A stretch of 52,224 bases of DNA from Oscillospiraceae bacterium (GTDB taxonomy: Bacteria; Bacillota; Clostridia; TANB77; CAG-508), in assembly GCA_009785865.1 (NCBI GenBank), contig WQVL01000001.1:122383-174606 (forward strand). The letters are read 5' to 3'. The notes below the pieces were generated by a model. That model was not told the origin of the DNA. It saw only the letters and a list, made by a program, of their open reading frames with translations, and did no database searches. Both the position numbers and the translations under genes were made by a program. Shown here in pieces: positions 7,669 through 17,451 of this stretch (the first letter of the stretch is position 1; the number at the start of each line of letters is the position of its first letter).

Positions 7669-9480
7669 AAAACGAAAACATAAGAAATGTAGCAATAATT
7701 GCACACGTAGACCATGGAAAAACTACATTAGTAGATGCACTACTAAGACAAAGTGGAACATTTAGAGATAATGAACAAGTAGATGAGAGAGTAATGGACT
7801 CTAATGACTTAGAAAAAGAAAGAGGAATAACTATACTGGCTAAAAATACGTCGGTTGTATATGATGATATAAAAATAAACATAGTAGATACACCAGGACA
7901 TGCTGATTTTGGAGGAGAAGTAGAAAGAGTTTTAAAGATGGTTGATGGAGTTCTGCTACTAGTGGATGCTTTTGAAGGGGCTATGCCTCAAACAAGAGAA
8001 GTTCTTAAAAAATCTCTGGCTTTTAACCTAAAGCCAATAGTTGTAATAAATAAAATTGATAGGCCAGGAGCAAGACCATATAAAATAGTTGATGATGTAC
8101 TAGAATTATTTATAGAATTAGGAGCAAATGACGAACAATTAGATTTTCCTATTGTATATGCTTCTGCAAGAGACGGTATTGCTAAATTAAAACTAGAAGA
8201 AGAATCAGATAATCTAAGATGTATATTTGATGTAATTATAGAAAATATTCCAATGCCTGACTGTGATGCGGATGGACCGGCACAAATGTTAGTTTCTAAC
8301 ATAGACTATGATGAATATACAGGAAGAATAGCAGTAGGAAGAGTAGGAAGAGGAACCATAAAACAAGGAATGCAAGTAGCGGTATGCAAAGACGAAAAGG
8401 TGGAAACCGCAAAAATAGTAAAAATTCAAACATATATGGGACTTAAAAAAGTAGAAGCTACAGAAGCTAAAGCAGGAGATATTATAGAAATTTCTGGTAT
8501 AGCTAATATAAATATAGGAGATACAATATGTGATGTTAATCATCCAGAAAAGATAGATTTTGTAGATATAGATGAACCTACAGTATCTATGACTTTCAGT
8601 GTAAACAATGGACCTTTTGCAGGTAAAGAAGGAGAATATATAACATCAAGACATATTAGAGATAGGCTATTTAAAGAGTTAGAAAGAAATGTAAGCTTAA
8701 GAGTAAAAGAAACATCTTCTGCAGATTCTTTTGAAGTATCGGGAAGAGGAGAGTTGCATTTATCGGTATTAATTGAAACAATGAGAAGAGAAGGGTTTGA
8801 GATTTTAGTATCAAGGCCAAAAGTTATATTCAAAGAAGAAAATGGCAAAAAATTAGAGCCAGTGGAAGTGCTAGTAGTAAATGTTCCTGAAGAAAGTGTT
8901 CGGAACAGTTATAGAGAAACTAGGTAGAAGAAAAGCTGAAATGACAGATATGTTTGCAGAAGATGGAAGAACTACTATTGAATTCAAAATCCCTGCAAGG
9001 GGAATTATAGGGTACAGAAGTGAGTTCATGACAGATACAAGAGGAAATGGAACAATGAATCACATATTCCAAGGATATGAAGAATATAAAGGAGATATTC
9101 CAGGAAGAAATAGAGGAATCATAGCAGCATTTGAAAAAGGAACATCAACAACATATGGACTATATAGTGGTCAAGAAAGAGGAGAGCTATTTATAGGGCC
9201 AGGAGTAGATGTTTATGAAGGCATGATAGTAGGTCTAAATTCAAGAGCAGAAGATATGTCTTTAAATGTGTGTAAAGAAAAGCAATTAACTAATGTAAGA
9301 GCATCTGGTTCTGATGACGCACTAAGATTAGTTCCGCCAGTAGAATTCAGTTTAGAAAAAGCAATTGAATTTATTGCAGATGATGAATTAGTTGAAATTA
9401 CACCTAAGAATATCAGACTAAGAAAGAAGACTTTAGATACAAGAACAAGAGAGCGTGAGGCAAAAAAGGGTAACGCATGA
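7665..9480 (+). CDS. typA: Ribosome-associated GTPase TypA/BipA, with a CGG +1 site
   Basis: An EF-G-like GTPase that binds the ribosome and helps assembly and stress growth. The G domain is present: AHVDHGKTT, DTPGHADFGGE, NKIDRPGA; then the beta-barrel domain 2 and the EF-G-like and C-terminal domains. In-frame CGG at 8901 follows PEESV; skipping C gives ESVGTVIEKLGRRKAEMTDM (Gly 413), a hallmark TypA segment. Total about 604 aa, normal. Frame 0 stops 9 codons on, at the TAG 8925-8927. ATG 7665 overlaps the plsC stop. Confidence 0.93.
8901..8904 (+). other. CGGA +1 recoding site in typA
   Basis: GTT-CGG-AAC becomes GTT-(C)-GGA-ACA, restoring ESVGTVIEKLG. Confidence 0.85.
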
Positions 9481-9485
9481 TAAAA

Positions 9486-9503
9486 GGGGAGCAGTAGCTC
9501 CCC
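9486..9503 (-). terminator. Terminator of cassette gene 9525-9734
   Basis: GGGGAGC (9486-9492) and GCTCCCC (9497-9503) form a 7-bp stem with a four-base loop. On the minus strand TTTTA follows. It also separates this gene from typA. Confidence 0.65.
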
Positions 9504-9524
9504 AGTCTGGTTACATTGTTTCCA

Positions 9525-9734
9525 TCACTTGTGATACCGTACTTTTGCAGATGGATCATGACACTTGAATGACGTGATCTTCTTTCTGCGTAACTTTTTA
9601 AGTTCTATAGCGACCCAGTATTGTCTATTGGGATTAGTGGGTGTGGTTTTTGCAAAAACGTGTTTTTGTTTAGGCTTTTTCTTCTCAGTACGTCCTCGAT
9701 TATGATGCCGGGCATGTTTACGGTTTTTTGCCAT
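9525..9734 (-). CDS. Unrecognised 69-aa very basic protein (cassette gene, in-frame CGG)
   Basis: Opens MAKNRKHARHHNRGR and continues rich in Lys, Arg and His, suggesting nucleic-acid or ribosome binding, but I recognise no family. The ATG follows TTGGAGG about 10 bases upstream. In-frame CGG (9710-9708 on the minus strand) is the eighth to ninth codon region, in His-Ala-Arg-His-His, and stays in frame as Arg. Reading it as +1 would give an unrelated 43-residue peptide, so the triplet reading is preferred but not proven. Own terminator; minus strand between two plus-strand genes. Confidence 0.5.
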   Translation of the reverse strand: MAKNRKHARHHNRGRTEKKKPKQKHVFAKTTPTNPNRQYWVAIELKKLRRKKITSFKCHDPSAKVRYHK

Positions 9735-9850
9735 TTACTATAACCTCCAAAATTATATGCTTTTTAGCATGTGATACTAGTACAGTATATCACAAATTAA
9801 CATAAATTAGCAACTATATTGAATGAAAAGAAAAGGTAAGTGAATAGATA

Positions 9851-10462
9851 TTGAAACAAGAGATATTAGAAATTAAAGAAAAAGCATTAAAAAATCATGT
9901 CCCAATAATAATGGATGATACATTAGAAGCAATTAGAGATGTTTTGCTTAAGAATAATCCTAAAAGAATATTAGAAATAGGTACGGCAACCGGCTATTCT
10001 GCACTGTGTTTTTTTGATATATTAGTATCTGATGGAGTAGATGATGTTAATTCATCTGATATCCAAATTGATACAATAGAACTTAATGAAGAAAGAGCGA
10101 CAGAAGCAAAAGAGAATATTCAAAGAGTGGGACTAGAGAATAATATAAGAGTAATTGTTGGAGATGCTGTAGAAGTACTATCAACAGTAAATGAAAAATA
10201 TGATATTGTATTTATAGATGCATCAAAAGGAAAGTATCCTGTATTTTTGGAACATGCAGTACGTTTAAGCAAGAAAGGGAGTATAATTATAGCAGACAAC
10301 GTTCTATATAAAGGATATGTAATGAGTGACTACAATTTGCATAAACAAAGAACAGCAGTTAGAAATTTACGAGAATTTATTAAAGAAGCGACAACTAACG
10401 ATATACTTGAAACAGAAATATTGGAAGTAGGAGACGGATTAACAATAACTAAGGTGAAGTAG
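9851..10462 (+). CDS. trmR: O-methyltransferase, probably tRNA 5-hydroxyuridine methyltransferase
   Basis: Class I SAM-dependent methyltransferase of the COMT-like family, 203 aa. The SAM loop is LEIGTATGYSA (about residue 40), the acidic residue after strand 2 is in DTIELNEE, and the metal/catalytic region is FIDASKGKYP with ADNVLYKG. In B. subtilis the homologue (YrrM/TrmR) methylates ho5U34 of tRNA, and its neighbours are U32 hydroxylation genes; here a U32 gene lies 2.2 kb downstream, which supports the call. The start is taken as TTG 9851; no good ATG exists. No in-frame CGG. Confidence 0.75.
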   Translation: MKQEILEIKEKALKNHVPIIMDDTLEAIRDVLLKNNPKRILEIGTATGYSALCFFDILVSDGVDDVNSSDIQIDTIELNEERATEAKENIQRVGLENNIRVIVGDAVEVLSTVNEKYDIVFIDASKGKYPVFLEHAVRLSKKGSIIIADNVLYKGYVMSDYNLHKQRTAVRNLREFIKEATTNDILETEILEVGDGLTITKVK

Positions 10463-10500
10463 AAAAAGATGCTGATTTAGAAGAGAATGAAGGAGAATCT

Positions 10501-10989
10501 ATGAGTAAGAAAATTGATTTAAAAAAAATCATCATGTTAATGGCAATAAAAACAGTAGTAACGGCGATTGTAACAGTAGGAATATTTGCATATTATACTT
10601 TTTTTGAAGCGCCTGAGACAGAAATATATGAACCAATAGTACTAGCGGATAATATTCGAACTCACAGTGTTGATGTAGTTGAAGCAGATCTATTAAACGG
10701 AGATTGGGATCAAACTGGGTTTCCTGTTAAGCTATGGGATGGACTGATGAGGATAGTTGGACAGCCAATATTGACAGAAGAACAAGCAATAAATGTTGCG
10801 ATTTCTATATTAGAGAGCTTACAAGAAGGAAATGTATTTTATTCTGAATTTGAATTAATGTTAATTAGATACGACGCATATGCGGACCGTTGGAATTTTA
10901 TATATTGGGAACCACATCTTTTAGGAAGTGATTTTTCTGTTCTGATGGATGGAGAAACAGGCGAGATAATAGAAATGTGGGTACAGTAG
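10501..10989 (+). CDS. Membrane-anchored protein with a PepSY-like C-terminus
   Basis: 162 aa. One N-terminal membrane helix (about residues 10-32), then an extracellular part. The C-terminal half has EEQAINVAISILESL and a final DGETGEIIEMWV, a pattern like PepSY-type or propeptide modules. ATG 10501 follows GAAGGAGAATCT. It probably lies in the same transcript as trmR (38-base gap). No known function. Confidence 0.5.
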   Translation: MSKKIDLKKIIMLMAIKTVVTAIVTVGIFAYYTFFEAPETEIYEPIVLADNIRTHSVDVVEADLLNGDWDQTGFPVKLWDGLMRIVGQPILTEEQAINVAISILESLQEGNVFYSEFELMLIRYDAYADRWNFIYWEPHLLGSDFSVLMDGETGEIIEMWVQ

Positions 10990-11058
10990 AAGCAAATAGA
11001 AATAGTTTAATTAAGTTAGGTGTATAAAGAAATATTGTGAAAGAGAGGAATAGAGATT

Positions 11059-12064
11059 ATGGCAATACTAGTCACAGGAGGAGCTGGGTATATAGGGAGT
11101 CATACGGTTGTAGAGCTACTAGAAATTGGAAAACAGATTATTATTTTAGATAATCTTTCAAATAGTGATAAATCAGTACTAGAAAGGATATCAAAGATAA
11201 CGGGAAGAGAATGCGATTTTTATGAAGCGGATACCAGAAATGAACAAGAAATAGAATATATTTTCAACTCACATAGGATTGATTCAGTAATTCACTTTGC
11301 TGGATTAAAAGCAGTAGGAGAATCGGTAGAAAAACCGATGGAATACTATGATAACAATGTAGTGCGGAACGGTTAAACTGTTACAATGCATGGACAAGTA
11401 CGGGTGCAAGAAAATTGTTTTTAGTTCTACTGCTACAGTATACGGAGAACAAGAGATTCCGTTCAAGGAAACTCAACCAGCAGGAGCGGAACATACTACA
11501 AACCCATATGCGACGTCAAAAGCTATAATAGAAAAAATATTACAAGATAAAGCTATTTCTGACAAAGAGTTTAGGTGTTCAATTCTTAGATACTTTAATC
11601 CAATAGGTGCGCATTCAAGTGGTCTAATTGGAGAAAATCCAAATGGAATACCTAACAACTTGATGCCATACATAGGGAAAGTAGCAATGAAGGAATTGAA
11701 AGAACTAAGTGTTTTTGGAAACGATTATCCTACGAGAGACGGAACAGGAGTAAGAGATTATATTCATGTTGTAGACTTAGCTGAAGCTCATTTAAAAGCA
11801 TTGGAATATATAGAAGAGAAATCAGGATGTCATATACACAATATAGGGACGGGGAATGGCTACTCAGTTTTAGAAATGGTAGGAGCATTCGAAAAGGAAA
11901 GCGGATTGGAAGTACCATATAAAATTGCACCAAGAAGAGCTGGCGATATAGCAGAATATTATGCAGACCCTACTAAGGCGAAGAAAGAACTAGGATGGGA
12001 AGCGAGCAAGAATTTATCTGATATGTGTAAAGATACTGCTAAATTTTTGCAGATGAACAAATAG
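11059..12064 (+). CDS. galE: UDP-glucose 4-epimerase with a CGG +1 site
   Basis: NAD-dependent extended SDR enzyme interconverting UDP-glucose and UDP-galactose. Rossmann GGAGYIGSH at residues 6-14; catalytic Ser-Ser-Thr in FSSTATVYG and YxxxK in YATSKAIIE. In-frame CGG at 11365 follows DNNVV; skipping C gives NNVVGTVKLLQCM (Gly 103), conserved in GalE. Frame 0 stops within three codons. About 334 aa, normal. ATG 11059 follows AAGAGAGGAATAG. It may supply sugars to the glycosyltransferases in this window. Confidence 0.93.
11365..11368 (+). other. CGGA +1 recoding site in galE
   Basis: GTG-CGG-AAC-GGT-TAA becomes GTG-(C)-GGA-ACG-GTT. The zero-frame stop follows almost at once. Confidence 0.85.
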
Positions 12065-12123
12065 AAAGTCTTTAAACTTGATAATATAAGATTTCTTATA
12101 TATAATGTATAAATAGAATAATG

Positions 12124-12156
12124 AAAAGGTAAAAGCCTTCTCGCAGTGGAGAAGGC
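12124..12156 (-). terminator. Terminator of cassette gene 12169-12615
   Basis: GCCTTCTC (12135-12142) pairs with GAGAAGGC (12149-12156); on the minus strand it is followed by a T-rich stretch. Confidence 0.7.
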
Positions 12157-12168
12157 CGAGGTGTTACT

Positions 12169-12615
12169 CTAAGTTGCTAAATGTTGTGGTTTAACCTGCT
12201 GGCAAAGATTTTCAAAACAATTTCTTTGATAAGACGTTCGGAAAGTTGCTTTAAATATAATGAAAGCTTTACCTAAAGGCCATTTTCCAAACGATTTTGT
12301 AGCCTTGTTAAGTTTTGCGTAGTCCTGCATATACCCTAAGCGGGCCACGAGTCCTAATGTTGACGACGGATACTCGACAAAAAAAGAACTGTATTCCCCG
12401 ACGAGATATTCTTTGGTCTCCAACCGGAATGACCTTTTGGCCCTGCGGTTGTCGAAGAAAAAACGGTATACGATGCCTTCGTTAGGCAAGGTGTTTATCC
12501 GCTGGTGTCTGGTGGCGTACTTATTAGCAATGGTAAGCAGGCCAGGTAGCTTATCCTCATCTGGAACAATAATGTCCTTGAAGTAAGCTTTTGCTGAGTT
12601 GACTTTTACTTGCAT
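12169..12615 (-). CDS. Unrecognised 148-aa protein (cassette gene, two in-frame CGG)
   Basis: No family recognised. Basic protein opening MQVKVNSAKAYFKDIIVPDE, with YRFFFDNRRAKRSF in the middle and a Trp/Lys-rich segment FGKWPLGKAFIIFK near the end; no membrane helix. Two CGG codons (12501 and 12426, minus-strand firsts) lie in frame as Arg, with long coding sequence before and after. The ATG follows AAGGAG. Promoter at 12669-12697 and terminator at 12124-12156 make it a stand-alone unit between galE and the U32 gene, on the opposite strand to both. Codon use is richer in GC than in the neighbours. Confidence 0.6.
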   Translation of the reverse strand: MQVKVNSAKAYFKDIIVPDEDKLPGLLTIANKYATRHQRINTLPNEGIVYRFFFDNRRAKRSFRLETKEYLVGEYSSFFVEYPSSTLGLVARLGYMQDYAKLNKATKSFGKWPLGKAFIIFKATFRTSYQRNCFENLCQQVKPQHLAT

Positions 12616-12668
12616 GCGAGCAACACTCCTTAAAAAATTAGTACAGCAAATTTCGCTGCCATATAGTA

Positions 12669-12697
12669 ATTATAACATAATTTACATAAAAGCTCAA
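12669..12697 (-). promoter_or_regulatory. Promoter of cassette gene 12169-12615
   Basis: On the minus strand TTGAGC, 17 bases, TATAAT. It ends about 55 bases before the start codon. Confidence 0.55.
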
Positions 12698-12716
12698 ATT
12701 AGAAGGGAATAAAGAA

Positions 12717-13964
12717 ATGTTAAAAAAACCAGAATTATTAGCACCTGCAGGTTCATTTGAAAAAGCAAAAACTGCATTTATGTATGGTGCAGACGCAGTA
12801 TATATGGGGACATCTAAATTATCTCTCAGGACAAGAACTGGAGTAGAAACCCCAGAACTAGTTAAAACAATAGAATATGCACATAAAATAGGCAAAAAAG
12901 TATATGTTGCACTTAATACATATGCTAGAGATAATATGTACGAAGAAATAAAGAAACAAGCTCAGATTTTGAATGAGATAAAGGCAGATGGAGTTATTGT
13001 ATCAGATGGTGGAGTAGTGGAAGCGATAAAAGAAACCGCTCCTAATTTAGAAATACATATAAGTACGCAAGCGAATACTGTAAGCTATCATTCATGTAAG
13101 TTTTGGTATAATAATGGAGCTAAAAGAGTGATTTTAGCAAGAGAATTAAACAAAGAAGAAATAAAAGAAATAATGGAAAATAAGCCAGAAGATCTAGAGA
13201 TAGAAATGTTTATACATGGTGCTGTATGCTATGGATATTCAGGAAGATGTCATTTAAGTGATTTCTTATCAAATAGAATGGCAAACCTAGGAGATTGTTC
13301 ACAGAGTTGTAGATGGGCATATAACATGTATATAGAGGAAAAGAATAATCCAGGAAATATGATGCCAATAGAAGAAGATTCAAATGGTACATACATACTA
13401 TCTTCAAAAGATTTATGCTTAATAAAAGAACTGCCGGAAATAATAGAAATGGGAACCCAAAGCCTAAAGATAGAGGGAAGGTTAAAAACGGAATACTATT
13501 TAGCCACTATTATAAATACATATAGGACAGCTATTGATAAATGCTTAAGTGATCCTAAAGAATATAATTCTGATGAATATCTAAAAGAACTTGAAAAAAC
13601 AAAAACCAGAGGACTTACAACTTTTTATTTTAACGACAAGAACAATACAGACTTTCAAGAATATGAAGGTAAGCAATATAGCGAATATGGTGAGTTCGGC
13701 GGAAAGATAATACATAAAGATAAAGAGCTAGGAAAAGATGCGTATGTAGTAGAAATCAGAAACAAATTATCATTAGGAGATACGTTAGAATTGATAATAC
13801 CAGGAGAATTAGAACCATTTATTTTTATCATTGAGAAGCTGTGGGACATAGAAACAAATGAAGATATTACACATGTTAATCCGGGTAGAGAAGGCCAGAA
13901 AGTAAAAATGCATATACCTGTAGAATGTGAAGAAGGATGGATATTAAGGAGGAGAAAAACATGA
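12717..13964 (+). CDS. U32 peptidase-family protein, probable tRNA uridine hydroxylase (TrhP type)
   Basis: 415 aa. Opens LKKPELLAPAGSFEKAK, the family signature, and contains the conserved Cys cluster GAVCYGYSGRCHLSDF and GDCSQSCRW followed later by KIEGRLKTEYYLA. Members of this group (YrrN/YrrO, TrhP) make 5-hydroxyuridine at tRNA position 34 using prephenate-derived cofactor; TrmR then methylates it, and a trmR-like gene is nearby. Start ATG 12717 after AGAAGGGAA. The TGA overlaps the next gene's ATG. No in-frame CGG. The protease name is historical. Confidence 0.8.
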   Translation: MLKKPELLAPAGSFEKAKTAFMYGADAVYMGTSKLSLRTRTGVETPELVKTIEYAHKIGKKVYVALNTYARDNMYEEIKKQAQILNEIKADGVIVSDGGVVEAIKETAPNLEIHISTQANTVSYHSCKFWYNNGAKRVILARELNKEEIKEIMENKPEDLEIEMFIHGAVCYGYSGRCHLSDFLSNRMANLGDCSQSCRWAYNMYIEEKNNPGNMMPIEEDSNGTYILSSKDLCLIKELPEIIEMGTQSLKIEGRLKTEYYLATIINTYRTAIDKCLSDPKEYNSDEYLKELEKTKTRGLTTFYFNDKNNTDFQEYEGKQYSEYGEFGGKIIHKDKELGKDAYVVEIRNKLSLGDTLELIIPGELEPFIFIIEKLWDIETNEDITHVNPGREGQKVKMHIPVECEEGWILRRRKT

Positions 13965-14908
13965 AAAAAGTAACTATTATAATTCCTGCGTATAATGAGG
14001 AAGAATCGTTACACTTTTTATACGAAAGATTGGAAAAGCTAATGAATAAATTATCTTCTAGGTATACATTTGAAGTTCTGTTAGTAAATGATGGAAGTGC
14101 AGATAAAACACATGAAATATTAGTAGAATTGAGAAAAAAAGATGAGCGTATAAACTATGTTGATCTTTCTAGAAATTTTGGACAAGAAATAGCAATGTTG
14201 GCAGGTTTAGACTATGCTACTGGAGACTGTGTTATATTTATGGATGCAGACCTTCAAGATCCGCCAGAATTGATTCCAGAATTACTTAAGTACTGGAAAG
14301 AAGGATATGATGATGTTTATGCAAGAAGGACTAGCAGGAAGGGTGAAACTTTCATGAAAAAGTTTACTTCTAAATTATATTATAGAGTCCTTCAATCTGT
14401 AACAACAGTTTCCATACAAAAAGATACTGGTAATTTTAGATTGTTAGACAAAAGGTGTGTCAATGCTCTTAAGCAATTAAGAGAATCTCAAAGGTGTTCA
14501 AAGAGCATGTTTAGTTGGATAGGATATAAGAAAAAAGAGGTTCCATATGAAAGAGATCCTCGTGTTGCAGGAGAAACTAAATGGAAATATAGAAAAATGA
14601 TAGATATGGCTATAAGTGGAATAACATCATTTACAACATCTCCGCTTCGAATATCCACATATTTAGCTATACCCACTTTCATAACTTTATTTGCATATTT
14701 CGCATATGTAATAGTGAAGAGTGTTTATACAAGTACAGCAATACAAGCTGTTCAAGCTATAATATTGCTACAACTATTTTTCTCAGGAACTATAATACTA
14801 TTATTTGGAATTATAGGAGAATATTTAGGCAGAATATTTTACGAGACTAAAAATAGACCATTATACTTTGTAAACGAGTATAATGGGGAGAAAGAAACAA
14901 ACGAATAA
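13961..14908 (+). CDS. GtrB/DPM1-like polyprenyl-phosphate glycosyltransferase
   Basis: GT2 enzyme of 315 aa that loads a sugar on polyprenyl phosphate at the inner membrane face. GT-A motifs: IIIPAYNEEES, LLVNDGSADKT, MDADLQDPPE (metal-binding DADLQDPP), and two C-terminal membrane helices (about residues 230-290). Start ATG 13961 overlaps the previous stop and lies behind AGGAGG. Could also be ArnC/CsbB-like. No in-frame CGG. It may feed the GT-C enzyme at 17448. Confidence 0.85.
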   Translation: MKKVTIIIPAYNEEESLHFLYERLEKLMNKLSSRYTFEVLLVNDGSADKTHEILVELRKKDERINYVDLSRNFGQEIAMLAGLDYATGDCVIFMDADLQDPPELIPELLKYWKEGYDDVYARRTSRKGETFMKKFTSKLYYRVLQSVTTVSIQKDTGNFRLLDKRCVNALKQLRESQRCSKSMFSWIGYKKKEVPYERDPRVAGETKWKYRKMIDMAISGITSFTTSPLRISTYLAIPTFITLFAYFAYVIVKSVYTSTAIQAVQAIILLQLFFSGTIILLFGIIGEYLGRIFYETKNRPLYFVNEYNGEKETNE

Positions 14909-14980
14909 ATTGTTGTATAAGTAAATTAAATGTAATATAGTATAAAATACATAAATTAAAATATTAGGAGGAATATGTTT

Positions 14981-15733
14981 ATGACAAGAAAAATTAAGGT
15001 AGTTTTTTTAATAATAATGTTATTGGTAGGTACAGTAATGTTAGTTGGATGTGGAAGAGATGAAGAACCTTTAAGAAATGAAGATGAGGAAAATGACACT
15101 ATAGTAGAAATAACCGACGGGACATTATTTGTTGGAAGCGAGATAATAATAGAAATAAACTTCAGAAACGGAGAAATGGAATCAATGCTTGCTATACTTC
15201 AAGGATATGATGAAGAAGAAGCAAGAGAAATGATAGAAAGATTAAACGAGCAATATGATACTAGGTCAATCAGACAGAATGGAAGCAGGGTAATTATTGA
15301 TATGAATGCTGAAGAAGCTAGAATCTTTGGTGGTCTTGGAAATGCAATTACAAGAGAAGAGGTGTTGGAAGAACTACGAGGACATCCGTGGACTATGTAT
15401 AGAGAAATAGGAACAGGTAGTGATGATGCAATTGTCTTGTCTGAACCTCTATTATTAGAAATAACATTTCAAAATGGTATAATAGCTGAGATTATATATA
15501 CAGAAGTTATATTTGATATCGATTATATAAGAGAGATATATGAAATGATCAAAGAAGAGGCTCCTATAGGAACTGTGGTTGAGCTTGATGGTGATAGGAT
15601 TACAGTGACTATGAGCGTTCAGAATTTTAATGAACTTATAGGAGAAGACGAAGGAATTGTGTTCAGGGAAGATGCAAGAAGTTCTGAGGTCATAGAACTA
15701 CTAGAAAGCATAGGGTTTGCTGTGCTAAGATAA
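14981..15733 (+). CDS. Secreted lipoprotein of unknown function
   Basis: About 250 aa. A signal peptide of positively charged residues and a hydrophobic core ends in a lipobox LVGC (Cys about 25), so it is lipid-anchored on the outside of the membrane. The mature part is highly acidic, with two similar halves each having an IEI/LEITFxNG strand pattern followed by helices. ATG 14981 is nine bases after AGGAGG; ATG 14975 is too close to it. No recognised family. Confidence 0.65.
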   Translation: MTRKIKVVFLIIMLLVGTVMLVGCGRDEEPLRNEDEENDTIVEITDGTLFVGSEIIIEINFRNGEMESMLAILQGYDEEEAREMIERLNEQYDTRSIRQNGSRVIIDMNAEEARIFGGLGNAITREEVLEELRGHPWTMYREIGTGSDDAIVLSEPLLLEITFQNGIIAEIIYTEVIFDIDYIREIYEMIKEEAPIGTVVELDGDRITVTMSVQNFNELIGEDEGIVFREDARSSEVIELLESIGFAVLR

Positions 15734-15770
15734 TAGAATAGATTGAATATAAAAAGAGATGTAAGAAATT

Positions 15771-15808
15771 ACGGATAAACTCTGCCACTAAAGGGTTGTC
15801 CGTTTTTC
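15771..15808 (+). terminator. Terminator after the lipoprotein gene
   Basis: ACGGATAA (15771-15778) pairs with TTGTCCGT (15796-15803), with one G-U pair, then TTTTTC. Confidence 0.6.
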
Positions 15809-15892
15809 TTGTAATTATCTTTTAAAGCTAGCATTTGTATGGTAGAATAGATAAAAATATCTTTGTTGATGAGAGGAGTGAATGACGGAATT

Positions 15893-16900
15893 ATGGAAGA
15901 AAATAATTTAACAAGCCCAGAGATTGAAGATGTTATAGAAGAAACTATGGAAAATTCATTGAGGCCAAAGGTTTTGGATGAGTATATTGGACAAGTAAAG
16001 GTTAAAGATAATATGAAGATATACATAGAAGCTGCAAAAAAGAGAGAAGAGCCACTGGATCATGTTTTGCTATATGGACCTCCAGGGCTTGGAAAAACAA
16101 CATTGTCTACCATCATATCAAATGAAATGAGTGCTAATATAAAAGTTACATCAGGGCCTGCTATAGAAAAACCAGGAGATTTAGCGGCGATTCTTACAAA
16201 CCTATCAGAGAACGATGTTTTATTTATAGATGAAATACATAGGTTGAATAGGAGTGTTGAAGAGATACTATATCCAGCCTTAGAAGATTTTAGTCTAGAT
16301 ATAATAATAGGTAAAGGGCCAAGTGCTAGATCAATAAGGCTAGACTTACCAAAGTTCACGCTCATAGGGGCTACAACTAAGGCAGGAAGCCTTACGACCC
16401 CACTTCGTGATAGATTTGGAATAGTACATAGATTAGAATTATATGAAACAAGTGAACTAGATACAATAATAACAAGATCTAGCGGCATATTAGGAGTATC
16501 GATAGATAAAGCAAGCAGCTCAGAAATTGCAAGGCGTTCAAGAGGAACGCCAAGAATTGCAAATAGACTATTAAAGAGAGTATGTGACTATGCACTTGTA
16601 TTAGGTAATGGTAATATTACACTAGATATAACTAAAACTGCACTATGCAAATTAGAAATAGATGATCTAGGATTGGACAGCATTGACAGAAAAATATTAG
16701 AGACGATAATAAATAAATACTCTGGAGGGCCTGTTGGGCTAGAAACAATTGCAGCTACAATAGGAGAAGAGACTGAAACAATAGAAGATGTATACGAACC
16801 GTATTTAATACAACTTGGATTCTTAGGAAGAACCCTGAGAGGAAGAACAGCACTCCCGGATGCTTATTCTCATTTGGGCTTAGAATATTCTGAAAAATAA
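15893..16900 (+). CDS. ruvB: Holliday junction branch migration ATPase RuvB
   Basis: Hexameric AAA+ motor that drives branch migration with RuvA. N-terminal [13 protein letters not shown], Walker [10 protein letters not shown], Walker B FIDEIHRL, sensor GATTKAG, Arg finger region TPLRDRFG, and the C-terminal winged helix ending [14 protein letters not shown]. 335 aa from ATG 15893, which matches the family N-terminus; an upstream in-frame ATG (15869) and GTG are less likely. No ruvA neighbour. The stop TAA shares its last base with an ATG of the next frame. No in-frame CGG. Confidence 0.93.
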   Translation: MEENNLTSPEIEDVIEETMENSLRPKVLDEYIGQVKVKDNMKIYIEAAKKREEPLDHVLLYGPPGLGKTTLSTIISNEMSANIKVTSGPAIEKPGDLAAILTNLSENDVLFIDEIHRLNRSVEEILYPALEDFSLDIIIGKGPSARSIRLDLPKFTLIGATTKAGSLTTPLRDRFGIVHRLELYETSELDTIITRSSGILGVSIDKASSSEIARRSRGTPRIANRLLKRVCDYALVLGNGNITLDITKTALCKLEIDDLGLDSIDRKILETIINKYSGGPVGLETIAATIGEETETIEDVYEPYLIQLGFLGRTLRGRTALPDAYSHLGLEYSEK

Positions 16901-16917
16901 TGCAAAGGAGAATTTTG

Positions 16918-17451
16918 ATGGATGTATTACTTCACACATGCTGTGCACCATGCAGCATCCACTGTGTTGACAAATTAGAAGAATTAAATAATACACCTAC
17001 ATTATATTGGTACAACCCGAATATTCATCCATATATTGAATATGAAAATAGAAAAAAAGCTTTAGAGGAGTATTCAAAATTAATGGGGATAACGTCTATA
17101 TTTGATGGAGATTATGGATTAAGAGAATTTACTAAAAATGTAATAAGCAATCTAGATAATAGATGTGAAGATTATTGTTATAGAAGTAGGCTCGAGAAAA
17201 CAGCCAAGTACGCGAGTGAAAACGGATATTCAGCTTTCGGAACAACTTTGTTAATAAGTCCGTATCAAAAACATGATATAATCAAATCAATCTGTGAAGA
17301 GATGGCAGAAAAATATAATATTAATTTTATATATGTAGATTTTAGAAAAGGTTTCAGAGAGGGACAGGCATCGGCAAAAGAATTGGGATTATACATGCAG
17401 AAGTATTGTGGATGTATTTTTTCAGAAGAAGAAAGAGGTAAAAAGTCTTGA
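16918..17451 (+). CDS. queH: Epoxyqueuosine reductase QueH (DUF208)
   Basis: Reduces epoxyqueuosine to queuosine in tRNA, the non-QueG type. Seen: HTCCAPCS at the N-terminus, TLLISPYQKHD, and YCGCIFS near the end, the Cys residues proposed to bind the Fe-S cluster and metal. About 177 aa from ATG 16918, nine bases after AAAGGAG; an ATG at 16900 is in frame but has no RBS. With trmR and trhP it is a third anticodon-modification gene in this window. Stop overlaps the next TTG start. Confidence 0.88.
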   Translation: MDVLLHTCCAPCSIHCVDKLEELNNTPTLYWYNPNIHPYIEYENRKKALEEYSKLMGITSIFDGDYGLREFTKNVISNLDNRCEDYCYRSRLEKTAKYASENGYSAFGTTLLISPYQKHDIIKSICEEMAEKYNINFIYVDFRKGFREGQASAKELGLYMQKYCGCIFSEEERGKKS